From the NCBI RefSeq assembly GCF_000378225.1, contig NZ_KB905141.1:233143-297142 (forward strand): a stretch of 64,000 nt of DNA, written 5' to 3'. A model generated the notes under the pieces. It worked only from the letters and a program-made list of their open reading frames with translations. It did no database searches and was not told the DNA's origin. Source of the stretch: Methylophilus methylotrophus DSM 46235 = ATCC 53528. Its GTDB lineage: Bacteria > Pseudomonadota > Gammaproteobacteria > Burkholderiales > Methylophilaceae. The translations under genes and the position numbers were made by a program. Shown one piece after another: positions 63,987 to 64,000 of the stretch; position 1 is the stretch's first letter, and the number at the start of each line of letters is the position of its first letter.

Positions 63987-64000
63987 ACATGCCCCTTAGA

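Noticed and set aside
1..64000. CRISPR arrays, rRNA genes and insertion sequences
   Set aside because: No regularly spaced short repeats, no rRNA signatures and no transposase genes were seen when reading through the window.

Overview
The window looks like a chromosome segment of a motile methylotrophic betaproteobacterium, most likely of the family Methylophilaceae. The evidence is a beta-type flagellar and chemotaxis repertoire (flhDC, motAB and motCD, fliA, flhBAF), a formaldehyde-activating-enzyme (Fae) homologue, a PQQ-dehydrogenase-like protein, the core block tyrA-aroA-cmk-rpsA-ihfB-lapB-pyrF, and a tmRNA encoding the tag ANDETYALAA. The species cannot be named from the sequence alone.

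Layout. 1-3125 (minus): the N-terminal part of a TPR/O-GlcNAc-transferase-like protein, then mnmC. 3156-11038 (minus): a nine-gene lipid/envelope operon with two cyclopropane-synthase-type methyltransferases, a flavin oxidoreductase, DUF1365, a fatty-acid desaturase, a lipocalin, a DUF6134-like protein, DUF1295 and DUF2878. 11198-14780 (plus): a lipoprotein quinoprotein and the MsrPQ periplasmic methionine-sulfoxide repair pair. 15065-17299: a GAF-GGDEF-EAL protein. 17296-25098 (minus): flhB-flhA-flhF-(flhG-like)-fliA-motC-motD. 25099-25707: a long regulatory region with a sigma-28-like promoter and two strong hairpins in front of flhDC. 25708-46468 (plus): flhDC, a membrane methyltransferase, motAB, a short CheZ-like protein, cheY, cheA, cheW, three chemoreceptors, a Fae homologue, cheR, cheD, cheB, cheY and cheZ. 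46529-48533 (minus): DUF779 and an aldehyde dehydrogenase. 48855-49151: tRNA-Ser(GGA) followed by a small structured element. 49180-56823 (mostly minus): a comEA-like gene and the core block. 56906-57270: ssrA. 57247-61509: a compact integrated element in the 3' end of ssrA. 61586-63986: further accessory genes (HTH-like, KfrA-like, membrane coiled coil).

How it works together. FlhDC and FliA control flagellar genes, and a sigma-28-like promoter upstream of flhDC suggests feedback. Receptors signal through CheA/CheW to two CheY proteins. There are two candidate CheY phosphatases: a classical CheZ and a short protein that keeps the D-x-x-x-Q motif. The short protein and CheD end in the same hexapeptide, GDIDLF. 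The Fae homologue lies between a receptor gene and cheR, which suggests a link between C1 metabolism and taxis.

The ssrA element carries a filamentous-phage gene II-type replication protein, a ribbon-helix-helix regulator, a 59-residue excisionase-like protein, a tyrosine integrase, direct GTCACA repeats near both ends, and a membrane coiled-coil cargo gene. It has no recognisable coat or assembly genes, so it may be a satellite or a self-sufficient rolling-circle integrative element. All family names come from reading motifs; no database search was run.
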